The notes under the pieces were generated by a model. That model was given only the letters and a program-made list of their open reading frames with translations. It was not told where the DNA came from and did not search any database. From Legionella sp. PATHC035 (lineage in GTDB: Bacteria > Pseudomonadota > Gammaproteobacteria > Legionellales > Legionellaceae), in assembly GCF_026191115.1 (NCBI RefSeq), contig NZ_JAPHOT010000001.1:992001-1056000 (forward strand): DNA of 64,000 bases, read 5' to 3'. Position numbers and translations under genes: made by a program. Below, piece by piece: positions 8,049-18,471 of the stretch (positions within the stretch are counted from its first letter, which is position 1; each line of letters opens with the position of its first letter).

Positions 8049-10121
8049 GTGTTATTTAACCCATGTGAATCGCTAACCGGAATCGGACCAACGCTTGCCG
8101 CAAAACTTGCTAAATGCGGTATCCATGTTGTGCGTGATTTGCTGTTCCACCTCCCTTATCGGTATCAAGACAGAACTCGTGTAACACCCATTCAAGATTT
8201 AAGGCCCAATGATTGGAGTGTCATTGCAGGACGCGTGTGTAAAACAGAAATTAAACCCGGTAAACGGGCAATGCTGCATTGTTATGTCGAAGATAAAACA
8301 GGAATCATTAAGCTTCAGTTTTTCCATTTTAATAAAAGTCAAATCAATAACCTAAAGAACAGTACAACGATTCACGCCTTTGGTGAAGTCCGTGAGTTCA
8401 ATAATACCCTGACCATGACCCACCCCGAATATCAATTACTTGATGATGAAGAAGAATGCCAGGTTAATGAAACGCTGACTCCAATTTATCCGAGCACACA
8501 AGGGTTAACCCAAACTCGATTAAGACAACTGGTGAATATCGCTTTAAAACGTTGTGAACAAGAGCTTCAGCAATTGGAATGGATGAGTGACGAACAATTG
8601 CGGACTTATCGTTTTATCCCGGTGGGCGAGTCAATTCAGTTACTGCATAATCCCCCCCCAGATATCTCCATAGAAGCCCTTGAACAAGGGCAACATCCCG
8701 CACTGAAACGATTAGTTTTCGATGAGTTGCTTGCACAACGCCTTAGCATGCAGTTTGCAAGGAAATCACGAAATGCACTCCGTGCAGTCGCGTTGCCTGT
8801 TGAACAAAACTTAAAGCAACGTTTTTTAAACTCGCTTCCGTTTAAACTCACCAATGCGCAGCAAAGAGTTGCAGAGGAAATCAGCCAAGATTTAATACAA
8901 ACAAAACCCATGCTGCGCTTAGTACAGGGAGATGTGGGCGCCGGGAAAACTGTTATTGCTGCTCTTGCCGCATTACAAGCCATTGCAAATGGACAACAAG
9001 TTGCATTTATGGCACCAACAGATTTACTGAGTGAGCAACACACCAACAATCTAATCCGTTGGTTGGAACCTTTGGGTATAAAAATATTAAGATTAAGTGG
9101 AAAAATGAAGCTAAGTGAGCGTCGCATGGCCTTTGCTGCACTTGCAGATCATAGTTGCCAGCTGGTTATTGGTACGCATGCCTTATTTCAGGAAGCCGTT
9201 AATTTTGCTCGTTTAGGGTTAGTCATTATCGATGAACAGCATCGATTTGGCGTAGAACAAAGATTGCTTTTGCAACAAAAAGGGCAACAAGAACAACTTA
9301 TTCCTCATCAGTTATTAATGACAGCTACCCCTATCCCACGTACCTTATCGATGACCCACTTAGCCCATTTGGATATTTCGATAATTGATGAATTACCTCC
9401 TGGACGTATACCCATTGCCACTGCCGTATTGAACCAAAATAAACGAGAATCAGTCATTGAACGATTGGAGGTTGCTATAGCCAGTGGACGACAAATCTAT
9501 TGGGTTTGTACCCTGATTGAAGAATCAGAAAAATTGCAATGTATGGCAGCTACTGAAACAGCCCGGGCGTTACAAGAGCAACTGCCTGCTGCTCGCGTAG
9601 GTCTGGTCCATGGACGAATGAAAGCCATAGAAAAAGAAGCGACTATGGCTGCATTTAAAAGTGGTGAAATTAATTTACTAGTGGCCACGACAGTGATTGA
9701 AGTTGGAGTAGACGTCCCCAACGCCAGCCTAATGATTATAGAAAATGCTGAACGTTTGGGTTTATCTCAACTGCATCAATTACGGGGTCGTGTAGGAAGA
9801 GGTAGTGCACAATCTCATTGCATTTTGCTTTACCAATCCCCTCTCTCGCAACACGGTGCGGAACGATTAAAAATTATGCGTGCAACCAATGATGGATTTA
9901 TTATTGCAGAGAAAGACCTGGAGTTAAGAGGTGCTGGCGAAGTACTAGGAGTCCGGCAAACAGGCTATCGTCAATTTAAAATTGCTGACCTACAGCGCGA
10001 TCGCGACTTGCTCCCTCTTTTGCCCTCGATAGCAAAACAATTAATAGAAGACTCACCTCAAACTGCTTACGATTTGACCCAACGATGGTTGGGTGATTTT
10101 GAACAATTTTTGCAAGGATAA
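8049..10121 (+). CDS. recG: ATP-dependent DNA helicase RecG
   Basis: RecG is a superfamily 2 helicase that reverses stalled forks and branch-migrates D-loops and R-loops, limiting unwanted replication. The 690 residues match the E. coli length. Seen in order: the N-terminal wedge/OB domain (GRVCKTEIKPGKRAMLHCYVED), Walker A GDVGAGKT, Walker B DEQHRFGVEQR, motif III TATPIPRTL, motif V ATTVIEVGVDVPNA, motif VI QLRGRVGRG, and the C-terminal TRG region. The start is GTG at 8049, which gives the family N-terminus, although no good ribosome site is visible. It is followed immediately by the DnaA-box repeat array. Confidence 0.96.
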   Translation: MLFNPCESLTGIGPTLAAKLAKCGIHVVRDLLFHLPYRYQDRTRVTPIQDLRPNDWSVIAGRVCKTEIKPGKRAMLHCYVEDKTGIIKLQFFHFNKSQINNLKNSTTIHAFGEVREFNNTLTMTHPEYQLLDDEEECQVNETLTPIYPSTQGLTQTRLRQLVNIALKRCEQELQQLEWMSDEQLRTYRFIPVGESIQLLHNPPPDISIEALEQGQHPALKRLVFDELLAQRLSMQFARKSRNALRAVALPVEQNLKQRFLNSLPFKLTNAQQRVAEEISQDLIQTKPMLRLVQGDVGAGKTVIAALAALQAIANGQQVAFMAPTDLLSEQHTNNLIRWLEPLGIKILRLSGKMKLSERRMAFAALADHSCQLVIGTHALFQEAVNFARLGLVIIDEQHRFGVEQRLLLQQKGQQEQLIPHQLLMTATPIPRTLSMTHLAHLDISIIDELPPGRIPIATAVLNQNKRESVIERLEVAIASGRQIYWVCTLIEESEKLQCMAATETARALQEQLPAARVGLVHGRMKAIEKEATMAAFKSGEINLLVATTVIEVGVDVPNASLMIIENAERLGLSQLHQLRGRVGRGSAQSHCILLYQSPLSQHGAERLKIMRATNDGFIIAEKDLELRGAGEVLGVRQTGYRQFKIADLQRDRDLLPLLPSIAKQLIEDSPQTAYDLTQRWLGDFEQFLQG

Positions 10122-10215
10122 AAATATTTTTAAAAATACTCAAGTCAAGACTGTTTTTTATTTTTTTCTTTGTTAATATACTCGACCCGATTAGGTTATC
10201 CTCCAAAACACCAAT

Positions 10216-10357
10216 TGTGGATAACTTCATTTAATATAATCTACACTCCCAATCAAACTCTTAGATCACAATCCTAAAAACCCTTATTGTAAAAGACTTA
10301 TCGACCATTCTCTATCCTTTAGTCAAAAAATTATTTATCCACAAAATCTGTGGATAA
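10216..10357. promoter_or_regulatory. DnaA boxes, unit 1
   Basis: Perfect DnaA boxes at 10216-10224 (TGTGGATAA), 10335-10343 (TTATCCACA) and 10349-10357 (TGTGGATAA). The last two face each other across AAATC. The single box is preceded by AATT rather than the ATCC of the other units, and the 110 bases between it and the pair are not alike to the other copies. Confidence 0.85.
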
Positions 10358-10634
10358 TCCTGTGAACATGATGTAAAACACCTTATAAAATCAGTCTCAT
10401 TGAAGCGTGATTCAGAACTTTCCAAATTGCTTCTAAAGTTTGACCTGTAAGAATTCTTATCTTTGCTCGTTGCACCCGGGATAATGAGTGACTTAGCCAA
10501 CCGAACAAAATCAAACCATCATCAATTGAAATGACCAGCATCATTTTTTTAAAATACCCCAAGTCAAGACTGTTTTTTATTTTTTTCTTTGTTAAGATAG
10601 AGGGGCAATCTCATCATGCTTTCAAAGCACATCC

Positions 10635-10775
10635 TGTGGATAACTTTCCTGGTCACATCGGTTAATAACAACCCAAATTTCCTTCTGGTACTCCCAAAAC
10701 CCTATTCCACAAGGCTCAGCACTTATTTACTCTTTTTTTGCTCCAAAAACATTTATCCACAAAATCTGTGGATAA
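10635..10775. promoter_or_regulatory. DnaA boxes, unit 2
   Basis: Perfect boxes at 10635-10643, 10753-10761 and 10767-10775. The single box sits in ATCCTGTGGATAACTTT, close to the R1 context in E. coli oriC (CCTGTGGATAAC). Confidence 0.85.
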
Positions 10776-11046
10776 TCCTGTGAACATGATGTAAAACACC
10801 TTATAAAATCAGCCTGTTTTGCCTCTGCTTCTGAACTTTCCAAAGTGCCTCTAAAATTTTGCATCGATAAAAAACCTTTTAATTTTTATTCTTCTTCAGT
10901 TTTTAATCAGTAAATTTTTTAAACATCATCATGAATTAATTTTATTGAGAATAAAATTTTTTAAAAAATACCAAGTCAAGACTGTTTTTAATTTTTTTCT
11001 TTGTTAAGATAGAGGGGCAATCTCATCATGCTTTCAAAGCACATCC

Positions 11047-11187
11047 TGTGGATAACTTTCCTGACCATATCAGTTAATAACAACTCAAACTTCCTTCTAG
11101 CGCCCCAAAACCCTTATTCCACAAGGCTCAGCACTTATTTACTCTTTTTTTGCTCCAAAGGCATTTATCCACAAAATCTGTGGATAA
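11047..11187. promoter_or_regulatory. DnaA boxes, unit 3
   Basis: Perfect boxes at 11047-11055, 11165-11173 and 11179-11187, with the same internal spacing as unit 2. Confidence 0.85.
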
Positions 11188-11458
11188 TCCTGTGAACATG
11201 ATGTAAAACACCTAATAAAATCAGCCTGTTTTGCCCCTGCTTCTGAACTTTCCAAAGTGCTTCTAAAATTTTGCATCGATAAAAAACCTTTTAATTTTTA
11301 TTCTTCTTCAGTTTTTAATCAGTAAATTTTTTAAACATCATCATGAATCAATTTTATTGAGAATAAAAGTTTTTAAAAAATACCAAGTCAAGACTGTTTT
11401 TAATTTTTTTCTTTGTTAAGATAGACGGGTAATCTCCTTATGCTTTCAAAGCACATCC

Positions 11459-11599
11459 TGTGGATAACTTTACCGACCATATCGGTTAATAACAACTCAA
11501 ACTTCCTTCTAGCGCCCAAATACCCTTACTCCACAAGGCTTAGTACTTATTTAACCTTTTATTACCCCAAAAGCATTTATCCACAAAATCTGTGGATAA
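11459..11599. promoter_or_regulatory. DnaA boxes, unit 4
   Basis: Perfect boxes at 11459-11467, 11577-11585 and 11591-11599. Homology to the other units stops soon after the facing pair, at about 11640. From there to 11869 the sequence is unique and must hold the promoter of the cation-efflux gene. Confidence 0.85.
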
Positions 11600-11869
11600 T
11601 CCTGTGAACATGATGTAAAACACCTTATAAAATCAGCCTGTTTCATACCGGGCATAAAATGTACTAGACAATTACCCTTTCCATCATTGGACCTTAGCCT
11701 AACCTGGGCTCTCAAGAGTCCGAACAACTCGATTTAATGTAAGTATTAATCTATAAAAAAAATCATAACCATGTTTAAATAGAGCCGATAGACAAAATGG
11801 ACTTGGAATTTTCACTATAAAACTCAAATTCTGATTTTGTCTCACCTGATTCCATTACTTAAAAACAAC

Positions 11870-13006
11870 ATGACCCAACACGACAGATATTGGCAAGCAA
11901 AAAAAGTAACACTTTTGGGAGCTATTTCTAATGCTCTTTTAGGCATTATAAAACTCATTGGTGGGTACTTTTTTCATTCCCATGCTCTTGTCGCAGATGG
12001 TGTCCACTCCCTGTCTGATCTCATAACAGACGCGATGGTATTATTTGCTTCTAAATACGGAAGCCTTGATGCTGATGCCAGTCATCCTTATGGACATCAA
12101 CGTATCGAAACGGCAGCAACCTTATTGTTGTCGCTTTTACTCATTTTTGCAGGTGTTGGTATCGCGTGGGATTCAATATATGACTTGCTCCACTCGAATT
12201 ATCTCATGCCAAATTGGCTCACCCTGCCAATTATTTGCATTTCCATCCTAAGCAATGAGATTTTATTTCACTACACCCTGTATATTGGAAAACGTATTAA
12301 TTCTAAATTGATTACTGCCAACGCATGGCATCATCGCTCAGATGCAGCCTCTTCGCTTGTTGTATTCGTTGGTTTAATTGGCAGTATCGCTGGTTACAGT
12401 TATCTTGATGCTGCGGCTGCAATTATCGTTGGATTGATGATTGTTAAGATGGGTTGGGATTATGCCTGGAATAGTGTTAAAGAATTAGTAGACACTGCAG
12501 TCAGTCCAGAACTATTAACACGTATTGAAGAAGTAATCCAAAATGTGGACGGGGTTGAAAAAATTCATCAATTACGCAGTCGTTCTATGGGAGAAAATGT
12601 ATTAATCGATGTCCATATTTTAGTTTCACCTAAAATATCGGTGTCTGAAGGCCATTACATTGCGCAACACGTACATCATGCGCTTATGGATCAGATAGAA
12701 AGCGTCAATGATGTGATTGTGCATGTTGACCCCGAAGATGATGAGAGCTCCTGTCCCTCGTTACACTTACCCAGCCGCAAGGTCTTACAAGAACTGCTCT
12801 CCAGTGAAGTCCGTAGGGATTTCCCTCAGATTTTATTTTGGAATTTACATTACCTGGATGGAACAATAGGGATTGATATAGTCTGTGATGACACATTCAA
12901 CCAATGGCAAGAATTGCATGAACGAGTGATTTTAGCATTGAAGCTGCAGTCTGATAATGTAGAAGTTCGCTTATTTAGCTTGCATGAGACCATGCATCAC
13001 AACTAA
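11870..13006 (+). CDS. Cation diffusion facilitator (FieF/YiiP-like)
   Basis: A divalent-metal/proton antiporter of the CDF family, 378 residues from the ATG, probably exporting Zn2+ or Fe2+ across the inner membrane. Six transmembrane segments occupy the first 200 residues. Metal-site motifs are ADGVHSLSDLITD in TM2 and HHRSDAASS in TM5. The C-terminal cytosolic domain carries IDVHILV and DVIVHVDPEDD (the dimeric metallochaperone-like fold), followed by an extra C-terminal stretch of about 90 residues. A TTG at 11837 is in frame, but neither start has a good ribosome site. It is followed by a ZIP-family gene, so the two may balance the same metal. Confidence 0.88.
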   Translation: MTQHDRYWQAKKVTLLGAISNALLGIIKLIGGYFFHSHALVADGVHSLSDLITDAMVLFASKYGSLDADASHPYGHQRIETAATLLLSLLLIFAGVGIAWDSIYDLLHSNYLMPNWLTLPIICISILSNEILFHYTLYIGKRINSKLITANAWHHRSDAASSLVVFVGLIGSIAGYSYLDAAAAIIVGLMIVKMGWDYAWNSVKELVDTAVSPELLTRIEEVIQNVDGVEKIHQLRSRSMGENVLIDVHILVSPKISVSEGHYIAQHVHHALMDQIESVNDVIVHVDPEDDESSCPSLHLPSRKVLQELLSSEVRRDFPQILFWNLHYLDGTIGIDIVCDDTFNQWQELHERVILALKLQSDNVEVRLFSLHETMHHN

Positions 13007-13077
13007 ACTATGTGGTTTAGGTTAGACCGAAGCTACCTTTAAGTTATAAAAATCTAGAATAAATAACAGGATAAACA

Positions 13078-13836
13078 ATGGTATCAACTACCAGTTTAAA
13101 AATATTTTTTGCAATTTCTATTTTTATTGTCATTTTAATCGCGGGCTGGTATCCCTTTAGAAAACGTATTAAAGACGATCAACATATTGATTTTCCTGTC
13201 GGTGAGACCCTGGCAACGGGTGTTTTTTTGGGAGCAGGCCTTTTACATATGCTTCCAGAGGCAAATTCTTTATTTCAAAAAATGGGGTACAACTACCCTT
13301 TTGCCTTTATTATTACTGGCGCAGTATTCCTGATTTTTCTTTGGTTTGAACATTTGGGTAAAGAACTTTATCACCATCATAATACGAAACATCCTGCTTT
13401 TGCCCTTTTAGCTTGGGGAATGCTCTCTGTTCATTCGATAATGCTGGGTGCCGCCCTAGGGTTGGCACAATATAACTCAATGATTATTATGATTTTTCTT
13501 GCAATTATCACCCATAAGTGGGCAGAAAGTTTTGCCATTGCAGTTCAATTAAATAAAAGTACGATGAGTATGAACAGCAGTCTGTTCTTTTTCATTTTAT
13601 TCAGCTTTATGACCCCACTTGGAATCTACTTGGGCTGGTATTTTGGTCATAGTGTCGAAACAAAATCTCTTTTTGATCCCATTTTAATGGCCGCCTCCGC
13701 AGGAACATTCCTTTATTTAGGAACCCTTCATGGTCTAGAACGCTGCGTTATGGTGGAGCGTTGTTGCAATCTCAAAGATTTTAGTTTTGTGATAATCGGT
13801 TTTTCACTTATGGCTTTGGTCGCGACGTATGTCTAA
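13078..13836 (+). CDS. ZIP-family metal transporter
   Basis: A 252-residue polytopic protein with about eight hydrophobic segments. The ZIP signature is seen in GLLHMLPEA (early helix) and HKWAESFAIAVQLNKS (TM4/5, where the metal-ligating His and Glu of the family lie), plus the C-terminal GTFLYLGTLHGLE. ZIP proteins move Zn2+, Fe2+ or Mn2+ into the cytosol. A good AGGA precedes the ATG. The stop overlaps maf by 8 bases (ATGTCTAA), so the two are co-transcribed. Being just downstream of a CDF exporter suggests a metal-balance module, which is inference. Confidence 0.8.
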   Translation: MVSTTSLKIFFAISIFIVILIAGWYPFRKRIKDDQHIDFPVGETLATGVFLGAGLLHMLPEANSLFQKMGYNYPFAFIITGAVFLIFLWFEHLGKELYHHHNTKHPAFALLAWGMLSVHSIMLGAALGLAQYNSMIIMIFLAIITHKWAESFAIAVQLNKSTMSMNSSLFFFILFSFMTPLGIYLGWYFGHSVETKSLFDPILMAASAGTFLYLGTLHGLERCVMVERCCNLKDFSFVIIGFSLMALVATYV

Positions 13837-14431
13837 GTTTTTACAACAAAAACCTATCATTCTTGCTTCAAGCTCAGCCATAAGATTGCAGTTGCTGCAA
13901 TCGCTTGGGATCGAATTTACCGTTGTTCCTTCACAGTGTGATGAAGACGCAATTAAAGCGTCCTTCAAATCACAGAGCACTCTTGACTTAGGTTACGCAC
14001 TTGCCGCCAGCAAGGCTTTAGAGGTGAGCCAACATCATCCAGACCATTTTATTATCGCTGCAGATCAACTGTGCTTGTTTGGCCAAACCCTATTGAATAA
14101 GCCCTTGAACCATCCGACTGCCGTAGAACAGTTAAGTTTACTAAGCGGCAAAGAACACCTGCAAATTGCCTGCCTTTGCATTGCAAAAAATAATGAACTA
14201 CTTTGGCAACATCATGAAACAGCCTACTTAACACTGCATCATTTAAGCAAAAAAACAATCGAAACCTATTTGCAAATTGAAAAACCCTATCACAGTTGCG
14301 GTAGTTACCAATATGAGCACCAAGGAAAATGGTTATTTAGAGAAGTTCAAGGAAATGAAGATACCATTTTGGGTTTACCTTTGTTTCCTTTAACCCAAGC
14401 CCTAATGAACCTTGGCGCGGTTAGTTTCTAA
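13829..14431 (+). CDS. maf: Maf-like nucleotide pyrophosphatase
   Basis: A 200-residue Maf/HAM1-fold protein. The N-terminal signature ILASSSAIRLQLLQSLGIEF (one residue short of the usual ASxSPRR wording) and the AADQLCLF segment (usually SDQ with the catalytic Asp) identify the family. Members hydrolyse dTTP/UTP or modified pyrimidine nucleotides to monophosphates, acting as house-cleaning enzymes. The SPRR loop is altered to SAIR, so it is a divergent member; the YceF or YhdE subgroup is not resolved. It overlaps the ZIP gene by 8 bases, implying translational coupling. Confidence 0.8.
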   Translation: MSKFLQQKPIILASSSAIRLQLLQSLGIEFTVVPSQCDEDAIKASFKSQSTLDLGYALAASKALEVSQHHPDHFIIAADQLCLFGQTLLNKPLNHPTAVEQLSLLSGKEHLQIACLCIAKNNELLWQHHETAYLTLHHLSKKTIETYLQIEKPYHSCGSYQYEHQGKWLFREVQGNEDTILGLPLFPLTQALMNLGAVSF

Positions 14432-14598
14432 TTATTTTTGTATTTAGCTTGTAGGCAGTTCCCGTCCAAAAAATGAGATTCATTTCGCTACCCCAGGCTG
14501 TACGTACATCAAAAAAACCAAACATCTGCTGAATGATTTTTTTTATTTATTACGAGCATTTTGTTATGATTCTTTACCCAATCCATTGAGGAAATGAA

Positions 14599-15621
14599 AT
14601 GGAAGCTAAAACAGAACACCCTATAGTCCCAACGCAGAATGCACTAAGTTTGTTTGAATTTAAAACTAAATTCGCAAACACCATGAAAGAATGTGCCATT
14701 TCAAAATTAACTTTTTCAATGCAAATTGACTCATCAGAATTAAAAAATAATCATGGTGCTCTTATCAAGCTACATGAACAGATGATTGAAACGATTAAAA
14801 AATATGTTGCAGTTTATCAAGAGCTATATAAAGATGCAGAGCATTATGATGAATATGAAAAGGAAGGATTACAGTCCCGCATTATTGGAGAAATTGCTCG
14901 ACAAACCAGCTACCAGGAAAAACTACAATTAAAATTACCTCAGCTAAATTCCTTAAAATTTTTATTCTCTTTACCTCCAAATGAATTATTTCAAGAAGCA
15001 GTTAAAAATAAGTCTTCTGCTTTGCTCATTACTCAAACCCCTGAATTAATTGCTCAGATTGCTCATGATCAACTAGAACATATTACCCATGAAGACAGTG
15101 AAATTGTTCAATCTCTAGCTTCTATTGTAGCGACTCGCGAGTACACTTTTGAAACACCTACTATTTTTGCTGCCTTGAATCAACACGCTCAGGCCAAGTC
15201 GGACACACAATTTATTGCAGCAAAGGAAGATGCAGCAACCCGTAATTTGTTACTCAAAATTAATCATTATCTGGATAAAAAAATAGAGCAGGCCTTAAAA
15301 GGAAACTCTAATCCCTGGGCTCTAGGATATTTTGGTTCGCGCCATAAAATAGACAGTGATGGCAAAAAAGTACCTGTACCCCAAGGGGTCTATGAGCTAA
15401 AAACACAATTACTGCAACTCGGTACACGTCCTCCAAAGGAAATCTTGACCAAAATGCAGGATATACTGCAGAACAAAAACCTGGAAAGAAAGGATGAGTC
15501 GGTATTGATGCAGTTTAAACGTTTGATCAGTTATCTTTTTGGATACTCTCAATCCCAAGAGACTGCTGATGAATATGAATATCTTGAGCAAGTCACCACA
15601 GGGAAACAATCTATCCCTTGA
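14599..15621 (+). CDS. Hypothetical alpha-helical protein, candidate secreted effector
   Basis: A 340-residue soluble protein not recognised as any family. It is strongly helical and rich in Lys, Glu, Gln and Leu, with likely coiled coil around residues 45-130. It has no signal peptide or membrane segment. The last 30 residues contain an acidic cluster (ETADEYEYLEQ) followed by a small polar tail, which resembles the E-block end of Dot/Icm substrates; this is only suggestive. A clear GAGGAAA precedes the ATG. It stands alone between maf and eno. Confidence 0.7.
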   Translation: MEAKTEHPIVPTQNALSLFEFKTKFANTMKECAISKLTFSMQIDSSELKNNHGALIKLHEQMIETIKKYVAVYQELYKDAEHYDEYEKEGLQSRIIGEIARQTSYQEKLQLKLPQLNSLKFLFSLPPNELFQEAVKNKSSALLITQTPELIAQIAHDQLEHITHEDSEIVQSLASIVATREYTFETPTIFAALNQHAQAKSDTQFIAAKEDAATRNLLLKINHYLDKKIEQALKGNSNPWALGYFGSRHKIDSDGKKVPVPQGVYELKTQLLQLGTRPPKEILTKMQDILQNKNLERKDESVLMQFKRLISYLFGYSQSQETADEYEYLEQVTTGKQSIP

Positions 15622-15707
15622 CAAACTAGTTGCGGATCAAAACAATATTCAAATTTTTAAGTGGTGAAAATCCATCGCTTGCTCAGATTGAAAAATTTTA
15701 ATCGTAA

Positions 15708-16988
<1,281 letters not shown>

Positions 16989-17044
16989 ATGTGAAATCAT
17001 TGCTAGCTGGAATACGGCGCCGAAGCGATCCACTCAAAACTTTT

Positions 17045-17066
17045 CCTTCTCCCCGCGGGGAGAAGG
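17045..17066. repeat. Perfect 22-base palindrome after eno
   Basis: CCTTCTCCCC-GC-GGGGAGAAGG is a 10-bp stem between convergent eno and the Lrp-type gene. It belongs to the CTTCTCCCC repeat family found elsewhere in the window and may stabilise or terminate the eno transcript. Confidence 0.7.
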
Positions 17067-17114
17067 GATACTTAATGCAACGCCGCGTTTTCGCTGATTC
17101 AATTCCACAATATT

Positions 17115-17630
17115 TTAATCCTCAGAAAAATGGATATTCGTATTGTACTTGGTGCGATTAAGGCAAAAACTGCTGCGAAATACTTTAATATTTGCTTCAT
17201 TTGCGAACACTCTACGCGCAAACTCATTGTAATGATTCATATCTGCAACATGAATTATGAGCAAATAATCGGTCTCACCAGAAACAAAATAGCATTGTTT
17301 TACTTCTTCTTGTTCGGCCATTTTACGTTCAAAATGAGCGAGTAAGTCCTCTCTTTGTTTTTCCAAAGTAATATTTGCAAAGACAATAAGCCCCCGCCCA
17401 GCTTTAAAAGGATCGACCAGGGCAACATCATTCACAATGATGCCTTCATCACGCAATCGTTTAACACGACGAAAACAAGGAGGAGCAGAAATCCCTACTT
17501 TTTCAGCAAGAGCCAGATTGGTAATTTGATTGTCTTTTTGCAATAAATTTAAAATTTTTCTATCAATTTTATCTAAATATACCGGCTCTGATCTATTTTC
17601 TTGCGAATATCTGTCTCCGTATTTTTTCAT
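17115..17630 (-). CDS. Lrp/AsnC-family transcriptional regulator
   Basis: A 171-residue regulator with an N-terminal helix-turn-helix (LDKIDRKILNLLQKD, then LALAEKVGISAPPCFRRVKRL) and a C-terminal RAM/ligand-binding domain (YFVSGETDYLLIIHVADM). Lrp-family proteins are octameric, amino-acid-responsive DNA-binding proteins. An extension of about 18 residues (rich in Tyr, Arg, Ser) precedes the usual start. AGGG stands before the ATG. It is divergent from the acetyltransferase at 17755, sharing a 124-base AT-rich intergenic region, so that gene is a plausible target. Confidence 0.88.
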   Translation of the reverse strand: MKKYGDRYSQENRSEPVYLDKIDRKILNLLQKDNQITNLALAEKVGISAPPCFRRVKRLRDEGIIVNDVALVDPFKAGRGLIVFANITLEKQREDLLAHFERKMAEQEEVKQCYFVSGETDYLLIIHVADMNHYNEFARRVFANEANIKVFRSSFCLNRTKYNTNIHFSED

Positions 17631-17754
17631 ATATTACCCTAAAGTCAAAATTGGGCATTATAAAATGAAATAAAACATCATCAAATTAAAAATTTATTTA
17701 TTTTTATTTCATGATAGATTCATCACCCTGTCAATAAAGACCAAAAAGGAAACT

Positions 17755-18282
17755 ATGATGATAAGAACAGCGCAGATTGATGAGATTAATCTCTTAAACC
17801 AACTCATTGAGCATTCAGCACGTGAGTTAAGCCAAGAAGACTATACAAATCAGGAAATTGAAGGTGCGATTCACTCCATATTTGGAGTGGATAAAGAGCT
17901 CATTACCGATCAAACCTACTATGTAATGGAACAGGAAGGGAGCATTGTTGCCTGTGGTGGATGGAGTAAACGGAAAACTCTTTTTGGAGGGGAACAATGC
18001 AAAACCCGGGCGGAGGGATTTTTAAATCCGCACACAGATTATGCCAAAATCAGAGCTTTTTTTGTCCATCCAAACCATGCTCGACAAGGACATGGAACGA
18101 TGCTCCTGCGCTATTGTGAACAGCAAGCGTTATCCTATGGATTTACAAAAATGGAAATGATGGCAACTTTACCCGGAGTAAAGTTGTATCAGGCATGTGG
18201 ATATCAAACGATTAAGGCAGAATATTTTGCTCTCCCAGGTGGTAAACAATTTAAAATGCTCAAAATGATAAAACATTTTTAA
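17755..18282 (+). CDS. GNAT-family N-acetyltransferase
   Basis: A 175-residue acetyl-CoA-dependent acyltransferase. The acetyl-CoA pyrophosphate loop reads RQGHGT (in HPNHARQGHGTMLLRYCE, about residues 105-122), and the C-terminal strand has GVKLYQACGYQ. The first half contains VACGGWSKRKTLFGG, typical of small GNAT proteins of unknown substrate. AGGA lies before the tandem ATGATG start. It is divergent from an Lrp-type regulator that probably controls it. Confidence 0.85.
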   Translation: MMIRTAQIDEINLLNQLIEHSARELSQEDYTNQEIEGAIHSIFGVDKELITDQTYYVMEQEGSIVACGGWSKRKTLFGGEQCKTRAEGFLNPHTDYAKIRAFFVHPNHARQGHGTMLLRYCEQQALSYGFTKMEMMATLPGVKLYQACGYQTIKAEYFALPGGKQFKMLKMIKHF

Positions 18283-18471
18283 CATAGAACGACTGAAGCT
18301 CGAGCCTGGTAAAGAGCCCAGGGCTCTTTTATCGTCATCGCGAGGGTAGGAGGTAGCTCCCATGATAACAGGTGTTCCATCAAGAGCTCTCTCGCTGAAC
18401 TCAAGATGATGAAGGGTTACGCTGCACTGCCCCAGTCTACAAATTACTGGGGTTACAGACCATAAGACCCA
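18283..18471. repeat. Dispersed repeat between convergent genes
   Basis: No gene. Bases 18300-18440 carry fragments of the CCTGG/CCAGGGCT and AGGAGGTAGCTCC family with several short inverted repeats, related in style to the elements at 55162 and 56705. Confidence 0.45.

Larger units (their letters stand above)
10142..11640. repeat. Four tandem oriC-like units
   Basis: About 1.5 kb without genes made of four direct repeats beginning AAGTCAAGACTG at 10142, 10561, 10973 and 11385. Spacings are 419, 412 and 412 bases, and the last unit is cut at about 256. Units 2 and 3 are nearly identical; unit 1 is diverged in its middle. Each unit has, in order, an A/T-rich tract with long T runs, a single TGTGGATAA box about 75 bases on, a spacer with TTAATAACAAC and TTCCACAAGGCT, then a facing pair TTATCCACA-AAATC-TGTGGATAA followed by TCCTGTGAACATGATGTAAAACACC. 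All twelve boxes match the E. coli DnaA consensus. Layout resembles oriC (unwinding element, R1, R4). Only one GATC is seen across the array. Confidence 0.9.

Noticed and set aside
8636..9127. 163-codon open frame antisense to recG
   Set aside because: Shadow of the strongly conserved recG helicase domain; no ribosome site and no recognisable product.
9976..10500. Two minus-strand open frames at the recG end and in repeat unit 1
   Set aside because: They cover recG coding sequence or DnaA-box repeats, are not kept in the other units and lack ribosome sites.
10142..11640. CRISPR array
   Set aside because: Repeats are about 412 bases with conserved interiors, not short repeats with unique spacers.
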